A stretch of DNA of 64,000 nt from Trema orientale (Eukaryota; Streptophyta; Magnoliopsida; Rosales; Cannabaceae): assembly GCA_002914845.1 (NCBI GenBank), contig JXTC01000047.1, positions 799,914 through 863,913 on the forward strand, written 5' to 3'. The position numbers and the translations under genes are program-made. Below, piece after piece: positions 61,031 through 64,000 of the stretch (position 1 is the stretch's first letter; each line of letters opens with the position of its first letter). The notes under the pieces were generated by a model. That model saw nothing but the letters and a program-made list of their open reading frames with translations, was not told where the DNA came from and did no database searches.

Positions 61031-62109
61031 ATTCTAGTATTTTTTTTTTAATAAACTACAAGAAGCTTATAGGAAAGGTTGTTCAATGACTTCTATTGCA
61101 CATTGACAAGTGCGGCTCCCTCCCTAAACCACCATTTTCCAACGGTAATTAACTACCACCGATTATTGTAACTCTTTCACCAACTTTAAACATACAAACA
61201 AGATTTTTGACTATTTTTTACGCTATATTAATGACTCATAAAGTTTTCTTTTTTCTTTTAATAATTCGTGGTTATGTTATGTACTTGTAATTATATTATA
61301 ATTTCTTGAGTTGGGTTCTACTTTAAGACTAAAATTAGGGTTTGAGTTTTAACTTTGGTTATATAATAAAAATTATTGATTTTTTACATGATATTCATAT
61401 ATTACTCAGTTAATAATTTATTTTTAAATATATAAGTTTCATAATTATTATAAGGAATTTTATATTTTAGCTAGGAATAACCATATATGTGTCATATATA
61501 CAAAAAGTATATGCCAAATTGGTGGAAAAAATAAGTATAATATATGAAATTCCCGATTAAATCCTCATCAATGTCTCGATCATTTGTACGTATTTTTCTT
61601 TTTTCTTTTTCTTTCTCGCACATTAGAAGGGAGTTGAAACAAAATTGAAGTCAAAATACTATTTCATAATTGTTATTTTTGGGGGAAAAAAACACATTTA
61701 TGGCTTAGTGCATTATGTAAGTTATCGAAACCTGAAAGGAGAAAGTATTATTTCACAATCCTTTTAGTCAATATAGGTACCATTTGGTAATGCTTTTGTT
61801 TTTTTTTTTTTTGTTTTTTTAAACACAAAATTAAAGTACTTTTTCTTATTTTATTTTCTGATTTTCAAAAACAAAAATGTGTTTGGTAATAATATTTTTG
61901 CTTTTTGTTTTCTAAAAAAAAAAATAAGAACATGTTTGGTAACTAGTATTTTTTACTTTTAAAAGTGAAAATAAAAAAGGAAGAGCAATAAGGGAAAAAG
62001 TGGTATTCATCTAAATAAAACTTTAAAAGTGGTATTTAAATAAAACTTTAAAAGTGATATTTTTCTAAATAATTTTGAAAGTTTTGGAAAAAACTTTACC
62101 ATTTACTAC

Positions 62110-62546
62110 GGGAAAAGTTCATCAATACCCGTTTTCAAAAGCATATTTCCATAAACATCTGTATTTATTTTTATTTCATAAATACCTGTTTTTGAAGAAA
62201 TATAGACCATTACAGTTTTACACATAAAATGTATACTACAGTATACATTTCATGCATTAAATATATAGAGCGGTCTACATTTCATGAAGAAAAATTACAC
62301 TAAAAATTAGCACACATTTTAAAATATATACCATTGGTAAAATTTATAATGAAAAATGTAAAACATGATAAATATTTATATTGTAAATGTATACCATTCA
62401 TATTTTATTTATGAAATATGTATCTCATGGATAAAATTTATATTGTAAATGTGGACTACTCATATTTTGTACATGAAATGTGACCATGAAAAAGGGTATT
62501 TATGAAAATTAATTTAAAAAACGGGTACTAGGCGTAAATTTCTCTC
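62110..62546 (-). mobile_element. MULE-like MITE, family B copy 2
   Basis: Reverse-complement relative of 22226-22692: AAAGTTCATCAATACCCG at the left matches the other copy's right end, and GGCGTAAATTTCTCTC at the right matches its left end. The interior words CATTTCATGCATTAAATA and TTTATATTGTAAATGT are shared. No 9-bp target duplication is visible. It ends about 50 bp before the UTP18 promoter motifs. Confidence 0.7.
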
Positions 62547-62595
62547 AAACAGGGGTAGAAATGTGTTTAAGCGATATTTGGGTCACACTTGATCC

Positions 62596-62653
62596 GGCCC
62601 AATTTTGTCAAGCTAGGAAGCCTGACACTTCCAGGCCCAAAACGAAGCCCTAA
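62596..62653 (+). promoter_or_regulatory. UTP18 promoter: two site II elements and a telo-box-like motif
   Basis: GGCCCA (reverse of TGGGCC, site II) at 62596-62601 and 62634-62639, then AAGCCCTAAC covering 62645-62654, one mismatch from the telo box AAACCCTAA. Site II plus telo box is the typical promoter code of plant ribosomal-protein and ribosome-biogenesis genes, bound by TCP-type factors. Confidence 0.65.
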
Positions 62654-62670
62654 CTCGCACGTTCTTCTCC

Positions 62671-62688
62671 ATGGAGGATTCAGGGTAG
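62671..62688 (+). promoter_or_regulatory. Five-codon upstream ORF in the UTP18 leader
   Basis: ATG-GAG-GAT-TCA-GGG-TAG in the first, non-coding exon. A leader intron then runs from 62769 (GTATGT) to 63385 (TTGCAG), so the main ATG at 63408 lies in exon 2. The uORF lies within the leader only if transcription starts upstream of 62671, as the promoter motifs suggest. Confidence 0.45.
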
Positions 62689-63407
62689 GTTTTTAGACTT
62701 ATACACCGTTCTGCTCAGACAGACTCGCAACTCTCTCTCTTCATCTCCATCTCCATCTCCTTGTCCTGGTATGTTCGTCTTCTTTTTTGTGGCTTGAATT
62801 TTTCTATATTTGTGATGTTAAGTAAGTTCTAGTCGTTATACTGACTTGTGTTATATTATTAGAAATTCCGGGATATTTTTAATTTTATGTCTCAATATTT
62901 ATTCAATTTTTTTGTTCATAGGTTTGTTGGTGGGATTTGTAGTCTTTAGATTGGTCGTGTAGTAGTTTAAATGTTTTGTATCTAGAACTTGAAACTCGTT
63001 TTTGTCCATAATCTTCCACTCCTAGAGTTTCAGTTGTTTGGGGTTTTGCTTTAATTTTGAGAACTTCTAAACTCACCTCGTACAGTATAGATAGTTCTCA
63101 CCCATGAGGAGTAGATGGAGTGGTCAGACACATGGTTTGCTTGGTTTCAGTTCTTTCTAGGACCTGACCTACCTAACAATATGCTAGAGTTTCCTGTCTC
63201 CCAAAGATCGAGATATTTCTCGGAATTTTGGTTCAGTATTTTGTAGTTGCCCAAAGTTAGAGACATATTTTTGGAAAACAATGAGTGTCAATATGTAGTT
63301 CCAGTGTCAATATATACTTTACTGCCATATGTTTTTGCTGTTAAAGTCTTGTGACACATCGGGTGTTACTGATTTGATTTTGCAGAGCGGGCTTTTTCTT
63401 GTAAGAG

Positions 63408-64000
63408 ATGAGTTTAATATCTCAAAATGTTGTTCGTAAGGCTAAGAGGGAGAAGAATGATGCCCCTTTGCATCCGCAAGGGAGTGAAGACGCTGATAAT
63501 GAAAAGAAATCTGAGATGGATATTTTGAGGATCAAGAAGAGAAGAAAAGCACGGAAGGAAGAGGATGAGAAAGTAGCAGTTGAACAAGAACGGGAGATGA
63601 CGAAGCTGGAGAACGTTTTGTTTGGATCACTTTATTCCCCAGCTGGGTTCGGGAAGGAAGATGAGGAAGAAGACCAAAATGGGTTTGACAAAGACTGTGC
63701 ACTGTTCTTTGTGGACCGTTCTGCAAATAATGCCCTCTCTGTTTATGAACAGGATGATGAATTATTGGTAGAAGCTTATGACGAGGAGGATACTAAGCTA
63801 AGGAAACCTGTCTGGGTTGATGAGGAAGAGCAGAGGGCCAAGATTAATATTGCCAATGTTAACAGATTAAGGAAGCTGAGAAAGGAAGAGGATGAGAGCT
63901 TAATTTCTGGTGCGGAGTACGTGTCAAGATTGAGGGCTCAACATGCTAAGCTTAACCCAGGCACAGAATGGGCTCAACTTGATTGGAAAGCAAGAGATGA
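63408..64000 (+). CDS. UTP18: UTP18, U3 snoRNA-associated protein 18 homolog (partial, runs off the window)
   Basis: The open frame from ATG 63408 to the window edge covers 197 codons of the N-terminal half. MSLISQNVVRKAKREKND starts a Lys/Glu-rich charged region. DEEEQRAKINIANVNRLRKL and GAEYVSRLRAQHAKLNPGTE are the conserved UTP18 linker just before the WD40 propeller, which lies beyond the window. UTP18 belongs to the UTP-B module of the small-subunit processome in the nucleolus and acts in 18S rRNA processing. The start is set by the MSLISQN family N-terminus and by an upstream in-frame stop (TAA at 63402-63404). A leader intron precedes it. The promoter has ribosome-biogenesis motifs. 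Confidence 0.9.
   Translation, partial: MSLISQNVVRKAKREKNDAPLHPQGSEDADNEKKSEMDILRIKKRRKARKEEDEKVAVEQEREMTKLENVLFGSLYSPAGFGKEDEEEDQNGFDKDCALFFVDRSANNALSVYEQDDELLVEAYDEEDTKLRKPVWVDEEEQRAKINIANVNRLRKLRKEEDESLISGAEYVSRLRAQHAKLNPGTEWAQLDWKARD

Larger units (their letters stand above)
59957..62109. other. Intergenic; no gene seen
   Basis: Holds the lipase 3' UTR and AT-rich spacer. Two tandem duplications inside it are listed separately. TTTGGTAA-type words at 61787 and 61881-61950 hint at a further decayed foldback element, but I could not set its ends. Confidence 0.4.

Noticed and set aside
1-64000. CRISPR arrays, prokaryotic defence or biosynthetic gene clusters
   Set aside because: All genes are spliced plant nuclear genes. 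No regularly spaced short repeats with unique spacers and no clustered pathway genes are present.

Overview
The window is nuclear DNA of a flowering plant, most likely a eudicot. The evidence is AT-rich, transposon-littered intergenic DNA, short GT-AG (and two GC-AG) introns, and plant-restricted families (Aux/IAA, OSB with a PDF motif, class I DAD1-like phospholipase A1). No bacterial operon, CRISPR array, rRNA or functional tRNA gene was seen. I could not fix the species.

Layout. 1-3012: LTR-retrotransposon remains, including a Ty1/copia-like solo LTR on the minus strand. 4855-8065 (+): bHLH factor of the UNE12/bHLH7 (LRL) group, six coding exons. 10204-10385: tRNA-derived SINE with a 19-bp target duplication. 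12906-13166: MULE-type MITE just upstream of 13293-15887 (+), an organellar single-stranded DNA-binding protein (OSB family). 17744-18624 (-) and 28784-31868 (+): two divergently transcribed Aux/IAA repressors, one IAA1/2/3/4-like and one IAA7/14/17-like. About 10 kb holding hAT, MULE and SINE copies separates them. 33952-36250: a cluster of small foldback elements, a 116-bp tandem duplication and one unrecognised 77-codon ORF. 36252-39741 (-): 12-exon P-loop kinase of the uridine kinase/phosphoribulokinase-like group (At1g03030-like). 40660-43605: a field of irregular AAACGAC motifs split by a 5'-truncated LINE with a perfect 16-bp target duplication. 44278-47844 (-): FBL17-like F-box/LRR protein with an E2F-type site upstream. 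48921-49310: ~128-bp tandem array. 50277-52369: a MULE with gene-like cargo, next to a MITE into which another copy of the same MITE has inserted. 56705-59956 (+): plastid class I phospholipase A1 (PLA1-I gamma-like). 63408 to the window end (+): 5' part of UTP18, a U3 snoRNP/SSU-processome protein.

The genes are unlinked in function: auxin signalling, cell-cycle proteolysis, organelle genome maintenance, lipid metabolism, ribosome biogenesis and a bHLH regulator. The one arrangement with meaning is the divergent Aux/IAA pair, which matches a pairing also kept in Arabidopsis. All exon joins were worked out by hand by requiring an open frame, GT/GC-AG borders and family-consistent protein; every gene model sums to an intact reading frame.

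I found no undescribed biological system of the kind hoped for. The best oddities are the MITE-in-MITE self-insertion, the possible Pack-MULE, the AAACGAC motif field, two GC-AG introns (one with a NAGNAG acceptor) and overlapping uORFs on the bHLH gene.
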